Origin: Eunapius fragilis | Taxonomy: Eukaryota > Porifera > Demospongiae > Spongillida > Spongillidae | Direction: 5' to 3' | DNA length: 64,000 bases | Assembly: GCA_963681505.1 (NCBI GenBank) | Contig: OY811986.1 | Location: forward strand, 1,167,753-1,231,752 | Shown: in pieces, positions 11,600 to 35,106 of the stretch | Numbering within the stretch: position 1 is the stretch's first letter | Layout of the letters: every line of letters begins with the position of its first letter | The notes under the pieces: model-generated | Databases searched by the model: none | Seen by the model: the letters and a program-made list of their open reading frames with translations, nothing else | What the model was told of the DNA's origin: nothing | Program-made: the position numbers and the translations under genes

Positions 11600-11798
11600 C
11601 AACCTATGCACATTATATGTTGCATATCTATATCATGCAGCAATGTAATGGATAACTTACTGGCACGTCAACACATGACCCTTTAGGAACTAAATGTGTG
11701 TATCATACAACATAACAATGGAATATGCATGGTGATGGATAAAATAAGCATATCTCCCAACCTTTGTCTTCAACATTTTTTTCTTTATGGACTACCAT

Positions 11799-11930
11799 AC
11801 AGGATCTGCTAAATCAGTCTTTTGTCTTTGGTTGGGATTTCAGAGCCACACAATGAAGGTGCTACCAGCACAGGCATGTGTCACAACAGATGGATGGATG
11901 CTCATCTGCATTATGATGACAAGTCTGGCA
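11799..11930 (-). pseudogene. Relict PHD finger within the MULE
   Basis: A C4HC3 zinc-finger spacing is visible: CQTC, then PSICCDTCLCW, a stop in place of the usual Tyr before His, HLHC, and a final C. The Trp before the last Cys pair is also a stop codon and the first Cys of that pair is now Ser. It was a PHD finger and is now broken. Confidence 0.65.
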
Positions 11931-13542
11931 GAAGAATACATGCAGTGCTCGTTTTTGTTTTATCATTTCTGTAACTTTCTGCCAAGCAGTGCAACTGAAA
12001 TATTTTCTTATGATGTGGATGTCAACACTCTCGTCCAATATAGCATCACTAATTCTTTCAGGACACTCCTCTTATTCATCTTGTTGGACCAATTCGGATA
12101 AGTGCCACAACATCCATCTTTACCAACCACTTCAGCATAACGAAGCAGACAGTGCAACCAATTAGCATCTAACTATTTCATGAATAGTCAACTTACTTAT
12201 CTCCTTCTCTGATGTATGGAGTTTACAAAATGGCTTGGTTTGTTTTTCAAAGTGTGACCCTTCTGAGGCAGACCACTAACTGTAGCTTCATGGTCTTTGG
12301 GCCTAACTCTCTTCCGAACAGCAGGTGGCAATTTTATGCCTAGAAATGCCTCCAACTAATGTCATGTTTATATAACATTTTGCTCACTCTCTAAGACCTT
12401 CATGCTTCCTTTCACATCATTACAGGCATCTACTGCATTCAAAACTCTGATTAACATTGCAGCTTGCTTGCTTCAATATTTTTTACCTGAAAATCTCATA
12501 CCTTTTCTTTCTAAAGCCTTAACAATACCTTAGTTAAATTTTAGATATGTTGTAATATTTCAAAACATGTGATTGTATGATTTCATACCACATCCTCTTT
12601 CATCTTCTTCCTTCATAGGATCCACTATATATACAAACATAAAACATTCTAATAACCACGCACAACATTTTTCTCCCCTTACACAGACATGTTTTACCTA
12701 GAAATTCCTCGCCTTGTTTCTCAAAAACCTCAGAGACATCTTCATTAAAGATTAGATATTGATTTCATTTTATTGTATATGCAATCCCATACATACATAC
12801 CACATTCACAGTCACTTCCTTCATTTGTAGCATTCACAGCATAAACAAAAATATATAGCACACTTCAATATTCATAAGTGCATACCTTGCTTTTATCTTG
12901 GCAAAAGCCACATCATCTGAATTAAAGATCACATTGATAGCATTAATAATATATCAAATTTCTTTCACTTTTTCCATTTATACCTCATCAGAGTTTTTGA
13001 CAAGCTTGTGGGTGTCACCTGCTAGCTCCCCCTCAAACAAAACACTTAAGGGATCACAGACTAATTCAGTCTCAAGATCAATGCTGTCATCAGTGTTGGT
13101 GGGCTTTCCGAAGTCACTATTGCTGCATCTGAAAGGAAATGTACACAGACACAAATGCTACCTTGCATGTCAAATATATCAGTGCAGCACTGAAAAACAG
13201 TGCCAAAAAATAAAACCTTAGTAATTGTTATAAACTGTGGGATTGATGGAAATACTGCAGCTGCATCAAGTTTAACATTAATTTTCTGCTCCCAGGCATG
13301 TAACAGTTGTTTCAGTAGTTCACATCGACTTAGAAATTCCACACCAGAACATTCAGAAACAAGTGCAGCTAACTGGGTAGCTATAGTTGATGCTTTTCTA
13401 AACTTATTGATTGAAAAGCGTGATAAAAAGAAATTTCACAATACATGTTATATACCTGTGATAACACTTTGCTGTTTTTCTTTGAAGGAACCTCAGTGAT
13501 ATTTGCTGATGGCATTTTGGCACTTTCAGAACAAAGCAACGA

Positions 13543-13584
13543 GTGGCAACATTTATAGTATTCAAGTGTCCATCGACAATCACA
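13543..13584 (-). other. SWIM-type zinc-binding motif
   Basis: The minus-strand translation gives C-D-C, eight residues, C-C-H, which fits the SWIM pattern CxCx(n)CxH. It lies downstream of the MULE transposase C-terminal helices, where SWIM motifs sit in ZSWIM-like transposases. Confidence 0.6.
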
Positions 13585-14296
13585 TAAGACCTCTTCAAAA
13601 AGATGCATTCCAAGACTCTCTCACACAAATAAAATATGACAACACAGCAGTCTCATGGATAACCAGAAATTGCAAGAACAACTGGTGTGGTTGCTAAATT
13701 TTTGTAGATATGTTCAGATCTATCCAGTGTTTTTAGGTCAAAACACACTGAATTTTCTTCATGTAAAATAATGGCAACACATTTTTTCAACTCAAATTGT
13801 TTCTGTACAAATCTGAATGCATACGGAGTTAAATGCTTCATATAATGGGATACATGTGGATCAGCTGCTGATATGTAAGATGATGTAGGCACCTTCTGAG
13901 AACAATATGCAGCTTTGTGATCTCTTTCACACCTTAACTGTCCACAAATTCTTCCAATGATGAGTACTTGGATATAACTGATTTAAGTTTAGCATTTATA
14001 CTTTCAATTTTATTGTTTGTATTGTTAAAAAAAGTTTCCTGCAGCACATTTTGCTCCCAATGTCCACTGGTCTCTGAGTGCCACTGCTCATTGAAGTAGT
14101 CAAAAACTATACTTGGTGCATTTCTCTGAAAATCATTGTACAACTCCATGTATTCATCTGTGTCTTTTGCGTATACCATTTGTTGCAGTATCTCAAGGCA
14201 ATAAATTCTCTTTCCAGCAGTTAGGCCCATCTTCTCCTGGGTAATCTATCATAGAAATGACCATAATGTATGGAACAAGCAAACTTCGTTTTTTAA

Positions 14297-16620
14297 CACC
14301 CGTTCCATGAGAAACGGGTACTTTTGTAGCCCATTTTTTGGAATTTGCAAAAACTAAAATGTGTTGGGGAAGAAACTTGAATCATTTTGTTCATTGCTAG
14401 GTGTTCATGAATCAGTTGGATGAATGTATGCATCTTTTTCTCTCAAGTTTAGGGTTGAAGACCTGCATTCTTCTGAAGTTAATCAGTCCGTTGGATTACC
14501 CAAAAAAAGGCACTTTTTAAAATGCATCATTGCCAAAAATAGAAAGCATTTTATTTGATGCTTGTATGTAGCCTTACACTTTAACATAGTTTTTGTGCCA
14601 AAGCCAAGCTTCTAGGACTGGTGGTCTGCATTTAGTTCCTGCTGATTTAATATGCATTATATCGCGCATGCGCACTAACGGCTGCATTTTGTGTCACCGG
14701 ACCAGTATTGTGCAGAACGACCGAGATCAAAGGGAGTAGCTGAGCTCCCATACTTGTCCGACTAATAAGGTTCCTTTCGTGCTAAGACTGCTTTCTGTCA
14801 TTGTTTTTGTGAGTGCTATTTTGTACTTATTCCTGAAGGCATTCCCTAATTTTACAACAATCATTCTTAGCATACATTATTATGCGAAGCATTGATAATG
14901 TATGATGCAACAAAACTGTCTGCTATTGTGCTTTGTATCTAGTTGAAGAAAGACTTTATAAAGCGCATACTTGATATTCTGACTTGTATTCACTTCATCA
15001 AATCTCTTTAGGATTTGTTTCACTCTGAACTCCATCCTCTGATTTTCGTGTTCAGAAAGGTACTTGCATTGGATATACCACTCCAATTTGGCCAACAACA
15101 GGGACTTCTGATATAGCAACAAAATGTCCATCTTTGTATATTGAGCAAGAAGTCTGGCTTGCACATCCTCTGCGGACATCTTATGATGGCTTTTAATTTG
15201 CTTTCCTCTACAGACTAGCTGTCTTAAACCTTCCTTTCAGCATTGTGCTACGAATTCTTTAACTCTTCAGCTCAGATGAGGATGTTGATTCAATTGACAA
15301 TGTGCCCAAACTCACTCTCAAAGGATGCATATTGCAACACTTCCACTGTTCTTACAGTTGTAATAATGGCTGCTCCACTGTGAAGTCTAGAGTTGCTAGG
15401 ATTGTATTTGCATACTGGCATTGCCTTGTCTTCTAGAGCCTCTACATTTGTGTTTCTCAATAAACACTCATAACATGATGATGGCAAAACTCACATTACT
15501 TTGTGCTAACTAATAACTCTTGGCTGTATTTCAAGACCTCTATGAATGTAAACTGCATCTACCCTACTTTGAAATAGCAAGGATCTTATATTGCCAGAGG
15601 AATGGTTGGACACATCTTCCCACATCAATTGCTGCAAATATATAGGAGCAGAATAGTCCATTGATGTGTGCAAGGAAACAACAGGCAGGGATGGATGTTT
15701 TTGGGCCCACATTTGTTTGCTGACATTATATGCTTTTTCTGTTCTTACAATTATTCAGATAGGTCTTCAATGCAAATAGGACGGAGTGTCTACTTCATTG
15801 TATTCACTAGTACCAGCAAGTGTAATTCTGAAAACTTCTTTCAGTGCATATGGCTGTTGCTGACAAATCCTATAGGGTGGTAGCAACAATTGTATAATAA
15901 GTCTTGGACATCCTTATACACACTTGCTGAATATATTGCAAAATACTTTTTTATCAATGTCTTTCCTGCATGTTGCTCCGTTCTTGTCTTTACAAGGATG
16001 GAATATCAGCACAAGTCTCCTCAAAACCGCTGAGTTTGTAGGTATGTAGGTCGAGAAGCTCTATATGTCATTGCGGCGTTATAGGACCATCTCATTATTC
16101 TTCCGTTGACGACTTAAAAGCTTAAGAAACCCACAGCAAGCACTGCAGATACCAGTATTGCATCTTCCACGTGCAGCCTTCTTACAAGAACAACGCTGTA
16201 AACTTCCGCCATATCGGACCCACCCCCAAAACGACAACCGCAACGGCAAAAGGACAGCTCTTCTGCAACTAAAAGCTGCTATATCTTGATTTTGATATAT
16301 TATTTTGATTGCGTTTCGTGACTAAAATGATCGTGTAGTAGTTAAGAATTACATTCAGATTAAAAATTTGTTTGAAAACTGCCTAGAAAAGATCTGTACT
16401 TTTAGCCTGAAACTACCGCAAAATGAAGGAGTCAGTTGGGCGTGCCCAAAGACAGATCGCCGTAATGATCCAAATGTTTAAAAAAATTTCAGAATACATC
16501 ACAGCAATGATTGGCCGGGCTATCAAAATATGCAACTACTTTTGATTAATGTTTAGTGCCGATTAGTTTTCATTTTGGCTGTTTCCAACAAACTAGTACC
16601 CGTTTCTCATGGAACGGGTG
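14297..16620 (-). mobile_element. TTAA-flanked DNA transposon with perfect 26-bp terminal inverted repeats
   Basis: The left end (14297-14322) and right end (16595-16620) are perfect inverted copies, each beginning CACCCGTTCCATGAGAAAC, and both are flanked by TTAA (14293-14296 and 16621-16624). Each terminal repeat is itself partly palindromic (CCCGTT...AACGGG). A TTAA target points to the piggyBac or Kolobok superfamilies. Inside, minus-strand open pieces occur at 14880-15179 (Leu/Lys-rich, helical), 15290-15487 and 15506-15712. A Cys-rich stretch near 16.1-16.2 kb (CSCKKAARGRCNTGICSACC) looks zinc-binding. I cannot recognise a DDE transposase core, so the family is left open. The element is 2324 bp long and may be a degenerate or non-autonomous copy. 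Confidence 0.8.
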
Positions 16621-16717
16621 TTAATAATAGCAACATGCGTTTATTTAATATTTATAGTACTAAACAATGACGTTATTATACTATCAGAAATCTGGGCACC
16701 ACCCACAACCCCGGATC

Positions 16718-19907
<3,190 letters not shown>

Positions 19908-20089
19908 GATTAACAGACTATGACGAACAGTGAAACACACAAAGTGCTCAGTTATTGAATGTACAAATGCCTAATTTTTTTTCTCTGAATGTTCAGCAAT
20001 CAGATTTAAAACAGTAATTCATTACCGTTACAGCAATTAAAAATTATCATCCTTCAAGAAACAAGGTTTCATAAATTAGTTTAACTTTA

Positions 20090-20485
20090 TGCTAGTATAA
20101 TCCCAAACTGTTCAAAAAGATAGTGATGTCTACCAGGTGACCACATTGCTAGAACCTTTAATTTGTTTTTATCTGAATGTTTTAAAGCTAATTTCAGAAT
20201 TCTCAGTGTGTACTGTTGTTGGATCTCAACCAAGGTCGATTTGAAGGGTTTTGAAAAATGATTGTAACCTTGGCCTGCTGAATCTAGGGTAAAACAAAAT
20301 ATTCATATGACCTAGATCTACCTGGCATATACCCTTGAGCTAAGATGGACAAATGTCCTTGAGCTAATTATAAGATGCTGTTGAATTTGTGATTCAGCTG
20401 GGCTCATATCTATGAAGACTTTTTACAATACCAAATTAGCGATAAAAATACAAAATTGCAAAGCAGTAAAGGAAGCGTTTCTAAA
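20090..20485 (-). repeat. Right arm of inverted repeat bracketing exon 2
   Basis: Inverted counterpart of 18170-18585, located just after the stop codon of the seven-TM gene, in its probable 3' UTR or flank. The arms are diverged but alignable along most of their length by eye. Confidence 0.7.
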
Positions 20486-20489
20486 GGTA

Positions 20490-20762
20490 TAAGTAATAAA
20501 AACATTCTCTATGAGAAAGCTAGTTGGTGGCATATAGGATTGGAAGGCAATGGTGGAGGAAACAAGGGTCTAATAATAAGGGAAAATGTAATAGACCTAA
20601 ATTTTGCACACAGTTGAATATAATGTCCTACAAATGTGCCAATTTCATTTCCCCTTCTTATTAGACCCTTATTTTCTTCCTTTTTACACCACTATTGTCT
20701 TCCAATCCTATATACCACCAACTTTCTCATAAAGACTGAATGTTACTTGTTTCAATAGTTTT
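20490..20762. mobile_element. MITE, family 1, copy 1
   Basis: Long terminal inverted repeats of about 90 bp. The left arm begins AAGTAATAAAAACATTC and contains ATATAGGATTGGAAGGCAAT; the right arm ends with its reverse complement. No coding capacity. Similar copies lie at 45.1 and 62.0 kb. Confidence 0.75.
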
Positions 20763-21101
20763 TTTCTTCATAGAAGAGAGAAAGAAAAAACTTAATTCGC
20801 TTCTATCAAAAAATGCCCGAAACTGATTTGCTGACAAAAATCACAGACCTCCCACGCAGTTGTACTGCTTCCACCCAATAAATGGCAGTGCCATGAAACA
20901 CGTCATAAGATAAATAACAAAAGAGATCACGTGTACATAGTTCACAGGATACACTCATATTTGTACAGTGGTAGCTTCTAAAATGATATAGTAAAAAACA
21001 GACATACAATCACATGTGTGGCAATATGACGAGGCCAAACACATGAGGCCAAAAACACAATGCAACTATTTGTAAAAATGTTCTCCACTTCCATTACCAC
21101 A

Positions 21102-29404
<8,303 letters not shown>

Positions 29405-29572
29405 TTAAACAAATACTTCACATAACTGCATCGTTAATTAACCAGTGCTGCACGTGAGATGTTTTCTCGTTCCCCTTCACAATGTAGTGACGACGACACG
29501 AAGAACTGGGCGGGGCACCTTTAAGTACGGTGGCCCGGTAGGTCGCGCCAGAGATAATAATATATTATCTCT

Positions 29573-30313
29573 GGTCGCGCTCTCGAGCGATGAGCTTCGA
29601 GCGGTTTAGACGTTGTGCTCAAGACACAAAAGCTGTTAAGCTCAGAGCTATGGCGCAGTTAGCGTTACGGCCGTAAACCCAAAGCTCAGAGCTATGACGC
29701 AAGTAGCGCCGCCCAAAGCCACAATGACTCAGAGCAATGACGCAATGGCTAAGACTCAGGCCGAGTTGGCGTTTAGTCCCAGACTGAGAGGCATTTAGTC
29801 CCAGACTGAGAGGCGTTTAGTCCCAGGTGGGATGGATAGGATATATTACGTCATATACATGTTTACGGTGTCACGTGACGGAAAGTTTAGCAACATACTT
29901 CGCAACGATCCTAAAGCGGAACACAAGAAAGGCAGCTCATTGTTAGCGTATTGGTAGAGGCTATCATCCTTATCAACTTGGCAGGCTAAACCGCTCGAAG
30001 CTCATCGCTCGAGAGCGCGACCTACCCGCCACCATAGATACCTGCCAAGTTGATAAGGATGATAGCCTCTACGCTAACTATGAGCTGCCGTTCCACTTTA
30101 GGATCATGTTGCTAAACTTGCCGTCACGTGACACCGTAAACATGTATCTGACGTATCCATCCCGAGTCATTGCGTCATTGCATTGTGGCTTTGGGGTGCG
30201 TCTTTAGGCTTACGGCCGTAACGCTAACTGCGTCATAGCTCTGAGCTTAACAGCTTTTGTGTCTTGTGCACAAAGTCTAAACCGCTCTAAGCTCATCGCT
30301 CGAGAGCGCGACC
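29573..30313. mobile_element. Pair of inverted MITE copies between two head-to-head genes
   Basis: The left end GGTCGCGCTCTCGAGCGATG is found inverted at about 29.99-30.02 kb and again at 30.27-30.31 kb. Sequence of 29.84-29.98 kb is repeated in reverse at 30.04-30.16 kb. The simplest reading is one complete copy of about 450 bp (29573-30022) followed by a second, partial copy in opposite orientation. A 27-bp imperfect palindrome (CCAGAGATAATA arm) sits just outside, flanked by two GGTCGCG words. Confidence 0.7.
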
Positions 30314-30417
30314 TTTAGTACCATTAATTCACAAAAACAGTTGATACCACTTTACCAGTAACCTCCACACCACTGGAAACAACGTACACGTACACGCACA
30401 CGTAAACGGACACGTAC

Positions 30418-30570
30418 CATAGGCGGCCCCAGCGCTTACCGAAGGGAGGGGCCACAGTAAAAATTACTCTGCTTATAGGGGTTGGGGGGGGGGGGGGGGC
30501 GGCGCCATAACCAGGGGAGGGGGTGCCATCAATGGCCCCCTGGGCCCCCCCCCCCCTGGGGCCGCCTATG
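30418..30570. mobile_element. Small MITE with 15-bp terminal inverted repeats
   Basis: Begins CATAGGCGGCCCCAG and ends with the exact reverse complement. The interior is G/C homopolymer-rich. It lies upstream of the mucolipin A start codon. Confidence 0.7.
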
Positions 30571-30689
30571 TGTAATGACGTACCGTACATGTAGTGATGT
30601 AATCTGTCTGTGTTAGGGCTGGGGACTAATCATCTATGTAAGGTCGATCACCATAATACATTCCACGCTGACCAGATTCCCAGATTCCG

Positions 30690-33600
30690 ATGGAAAGCTC
30701 CACCACTTGGTACACAACGTTGACAGACGACTGCTCTTTGGATAACGCGTCTCAGAGACCCGAAGATCGGTCGCCAAGTGCCAGTAGAGGGACATTTATA
30801 CGGGGCTCGACGGTTACCAGGTTGGGCTCCTTCTCCGAATTCACAGATTTCGATAAGATCAGTTCAAACGAGAAGGAATTGAAGCTTCGCATATACTTTC
30901 ACATCAGCAACCCGTTCACCAGACTAACAAAGTACCGCCACTTTCCGCTGAAATTCGTAGTGCACCTGATTAAAACGTTCGCCATAGTAACACAGGTCAG
31001 TATTTTGGGCTAGCGTGATAATTTATACTGGGGTACGTTGTAGGCCCATGACTGGTATTATATATGAACAGAGCCATACGTTATTTGCCTTTAAATATAG
31101 GCTGTCTTGTTCGCCTACTCGCCAAGCGGCAAGAGCTTGGCTTTCGAAAGTGAGGCCCAGAGTGTGCTTGCCAACCTTCTGATACAGCCTGACGTGTTAA
31201 GCCATGGGAGTGGAACGTCGCCAAGTAATCAGTATACCGCATACGGGGTTCAGGACATTGCGAATGCGTTGAACTTCGCCGGATACAGAGTAAGATAGTA
31301 ATTTTTATCTTCTGCCCAAATATTCAGCCCCCCCCCCCCCCCCCCCCCCCCCCCCTCTCTCTCTCTCTCCCTCCCTCTTTCCCACCCCCTCCTCTCCCCC
31401 TTCCTCCCTCCCTCTCCCTCCCTCTCTCCCTCTCTTTGCTTTCAGTTTGGCAACCTAACAGACATGACCATTGGATATGAATATGCTAAATACAGCAATA
31501 GTTCTGTGATGCCAATTTCAGTAATGATTACTCAATATGAAGAAGATGAACTAGACGCTGCAAAGGGAACTTACATGTTAAATGAACTGCAAAATACAAG
31601 TATGAGAATGACCCTTCTGTGAAAAGCATTTGGTACTCATTTTTCCATAGGTCAATTCTTCATTAGTTCACAGTCTGAAGTTGGAATCTCTGACCAAATC
31701 CGTACCTTATGTGGTTACAGTTGCTTACAGAGGCATGTATTTGATATCCAAGTCATTAGGACGGTGTGCATGTGGAGAGGTGCTTGAATTAAAAGTAGTA
31801 TATATGCATGCATGCAACCATGCATTTGCATTAAATTAACTTATATGCAAGCGTTAAATTAAGTTTTACTGTTTGAAACGATTCTGCATGCAAAGCTGCC
31901 AACAGTAATATATACTTTTCTCTCACATACATGATGTAGGTTTCTCAAATTAGAATTGACTTTTCTCTCATTAAATATTCGCATAAGACAACAGCCTACA
32001 CTGGTGCAATGCTATCAAATAACAGCCAAGGTTAGCATGCAAGTGGTTAATGAATATGGTGTATCTCATATTCAATCCATGGACCGGCAGAACCACACAC
32101 AAATAAGAACTAAGGGGTGTAACAGACAATAATGAACAGGGGATTTTGTGAAACAATTAAATTATGGGCATGCACCATTTTTGTACTAGCATAATATATA
32201 TCTTTCAGATTCTGAATACATTTAAAGCAGCACAATATCAGTATACAATATCACTTTGCACTGATTGTGGATACATCACATATATGGTAGTTTACAGTTT
32301 CTATCTGTACCAAGTTGGTGTTCATAGCTACACAGAGCGGCTTGGTTCAGTATTCATTGGATGCCAACACAAGGTGTTCGACTGCAATGACAGGGTTAAT
32401 ATAACCAAGTCATCAGGTAAATGATCAGTTTACTTGAATCTCCATATAATACTAGATACTGCATACAGACGATTTCAAGGTTATACTAGGGTTGCGTTCA
32501 ATGCTGGAAATCATTGTGTTCTCTGTGTGTGTTGCATCTTTTCTTCTAACTATCAGAGCATTGTGACCTCTTACAATTTGGCTAAGGTATGGTTGGCAAT
32601 ACAAAAAAAAAATGGTTTGCATAACCATGCGGTTGTTTACACAGGCATTGGGTATTTTTTATCACAACAAATTGAACTTAAAGCTGAGTTGGAATGATAA
32701 GTTTGCTCTCTTTGAATACTGGCATGGCATCAACATTGTGAGTGACATCATCACTACTGTGGGGACAGTACTGAAGATTAAACTTGACGTAAACAAGGAC
32801 TGCAAGGATGTGAGAAATGATCACTTTTATGGTTTTGTGTAATTGGTTATTTACAACTTTCATTCCATGCATAGATGCTCTCATTTGATGCGGTCATTGT
32901 TAGAATCCTCTTAGGAATGGGAATTGTTCTACAGGCAACTGTAATACTACGTTACATCAGCTATTTTCAGCAGTTTAATGTGAGTTTAACGATCAGGTAG
33001 ACCACTTGTATATTTAACCATTGCAGTAGCGTAGAAAAAAGGGGGGGAGGGGGGGGGGGGGCAGGAGGGGTGGGGCAGGTCATAAAGAGGTGGGTGTGGG
33101 AGGGGGGAGCGCCCATGGGGGCCTGGAGCCAACGCTTTTTGGGTTGGAAAAACTCCAAAACAAAAAGTAAACAAATTACACTTTGTGGGTCCTAAAGGGA
33201 AAGTCAACCCACACCCCTTCCGCCATGTACTATGTGATAGCATTGGAATTCAAATATCAGTACGCGTGAGTACCATATGATACAGAAGATAGCATTGGAA
33301 TTCAAATAGCAGTACGCATGAGTACCAGTAATTAACAAGTGAGGTAGGCCGAAGTCGCGCAAAAGCACAAGGCCAATTAGCATGAAATTAATAATGGAAT
33401 TTGAAATTCGATTAAAAAATGTAGTGGTGCAGCTCCTACGTCACTGGGAGGGGGGGGGGGGGGGGGGGGGGAACGCCGCTGCATTGGTTAGACCACTTAT
33501 ATAACAATACCAACGAGTTCTCCGCTGATCAACAACAACTGAGTACAAAGTTGATTACCATTTGCAACTGGTAACCATCAAAAATGCACCATTTATTATA

Positions 33601-34327
33601 GCTTTGTTACCATTGAGTCATTATTGGGTTGTTTCATTCTGTAGGTTCTTTCCAGTGCAATGGAAAAAGCTATCCCACGGCTCGCAAAGTATATCCTATT
33701 TGTAACCATTCTCTTCATGGCCTTTCTTTTATGTGGCTGGTTGGTTCTGAGTCCATTTCACAGCAAGGTAGATGGTACAAAATGGGGAGTGGCCTATAAG
33801 TCAATCCAATCTTGATCATAGTTCTCAACTGCCAACAAGTCATTCTACACCTTGTTCACCATGGTGAATGGAGATGATTTGTACAACACGTTTGTGACAT
33901 TCAACATATCCAATGATGTACTTGTCTACGTGTTCAGCCAGGCCTTCTTCACCCTCTTCATGTCCATTTTCATCTATGCCATTCTTAACCTTTTTACATC
34001 CCTTATCGTTGATGCTCACGAAGATACACGCGTAGGGTTTTCCTTCCAATTTTCCTGCTTAATTAACTTTTGCTTTTTTTTTCAAGGATATTCACCCTGC
34101 AATGAAAAGTGAAGTCAGAAGGTTTGTATTTTCCGGACCTCTCACAGATGAAGGTGTATCATTGCGAGATATGAAAATAGCTAAACCGTGAGTGAACAAT
34201 TAACCTGGAGGTGTACAGATATTTCACTGATGGTAGTGCGCTTAACTCTTTCCCACATAGTCACATGTACGTCAATCCAGAAATCATCATGAATCGAAAG
34301 GCCCATGAGAAGGACCAGACAATATGA
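30690..34327 (+). CDS. Mucolipin (TRPML) family cation channel, gene A
   Basis: Exons supported by splice sites: 30690-30995, 31101-31289, 31446-31599, 32209-32416, 32490-32586, 32645-32809, 32875-32979, 33645-33767, 33822-34031, 34087-34187, 34261-34327. Exon 1 has the cytosolic N-terminus with KELKLRIYFHISNPFTRLTK and the start of S1. The next exons form the luminal mucolipin domain. S3 is in SDIITTVGTVLKIKLD, S4 in FDAVIVRILLGMGIVLQATV, S5 in RLAKYILFVTILFMAFLLCG, and the pore in TMVNGDDLYNTF, with the NGDD selectivity-filter signature of mucolipins. Mucolipins conduct Ca2+, Fe2+ and Zn2+ out of endolysosomes (family knowledge). The luminal-linker model around 31.60-32.21 kb is uncertain and the S2 exon (32490-32586) is one base off the frame expected from gene B, so this copy may be damaged or misassembled. 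Head-to-head with Rab24 A. Confidence 0.8.
31327..31435. repeat. Poly-C and (CT)n tract in mucolipin A intron 2
   Basis: A run of about 28 C followed by CT/CCCT-rich sequence fills most of the short intron and ends at the exon 3 acceptor. Confidence 0.9.
33027..33486. mobile_element. Probable hAT-type MITE in mucolipin A intron
   Basis: The left end reads CAGTAGCGTAG and the right end reverse-complements to CAGCGGCGTT, both followed by long G runs. Flanks are AACCATTG and CATTGGTT, which are similar but not a clean target duplication. No coding content. Confidence 0.45.
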
Positions 34328-35106
34328 TCATGCCAGAGACAATTACTATACTGATGCATGCGTTGATATGTACTATACCAGAGTGTACTTGTGTGCACGT
34401 TATACCGTGATTAGCAACATTTTCATTTGAAACGTGCAGCCACCCTCCACAGGTTGAAACGTTGGGTTGACATGGATTTTTCTACTACTAGACAAAATGC
34501 CGCATGTTATGTTGTGTATGTGGTTTTTGCACTGCAGTAAACAAGAACTTTATAATACAACACCAAAAATTCACCCACCCACCCCCACCCCCACCCCCAC
34601 CCCACCCCCACCCCCACCCCCCAACCCCACCACCCCCACCTCCATTCCTGTGTTGGCAATGACTGGTCGGGATACCACCTGTTGTTCTGACACAAATGAT
34701 GTGGTTAGGTGGGGGTGATCTGACATAATTGAAAGGAATTTAACATTTTACCCCGTCACCTGACTTCAATTAACATTCCGTTATGAACTTTCAGGTGCAC
34801 GTGACATTTTGCTTATACACAGCGCTGGTAAATTGCATGTGTTTTTGTGAAACGCACACATGCCAATACAAATAAATGGCGCACTTCCGTAAAATTATGA
34901 ACGCTAGCTACATCTTACAAGCGGACACATTGCCCGCAGGGTTATAATTGCTATCTCTCGATTTTAATTACAGGTAGGAGCCTCATGTACTATTGCCTCC
35001 TAAGCAAGCGTACAACGTCTATATGTTTCAAAGAATTCGCTTGCCCTGCATCGCTAATGATCAATAAGATGCATTTTAATCACGTATATGCTACCTCAGT
35101 ATTAAC
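34328..35106. other. Intergenic region after mucolipin A
   Basis: Holds a short CCCCCACCC-type repeat at 34.57-34.64 kb and no gene. Homology to the region upstream of mucolipin B begins at about 35080 (GTATATGCTACCTCAGTATT). Confidence 0.55.

Larger units (their letters stand above)
10938..14230 (-). mobile_element. Decayed MULE-type transposon with SWIM, PHD and Ulp1-like modules
   Basis: Minus-strand fragments appear in the order expected of an animal MULE/ZSWIM-like transposase. First is a helical C-terminal transposase region (13934-14230) with GKRIYCLEILQQMVYAKDTD and NNTNNKIESINAKLKSVISK. A SWIM zinc finger follows at 13543-13584 (CDC, eight residues, CCH). A basic linker with LPPAVRKRVRPK lies near 12.3 kb. 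A PHD finger sits at 11799-11930 and an Ulp1/C48-like cysteine protease at 10938-11599. In-frame stops interrupt the PHD and protease parts, and the transposase N-terminus is missing, so it is not functional. The 5' part seems truncated near 14.25 kb, right beside the TTAA-flanked element. I did not find its terminal inverted repeats. The combination of modules is known from invertebrate MULEs, but this assignment rests on motif reading only. Confidence 0.75.
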
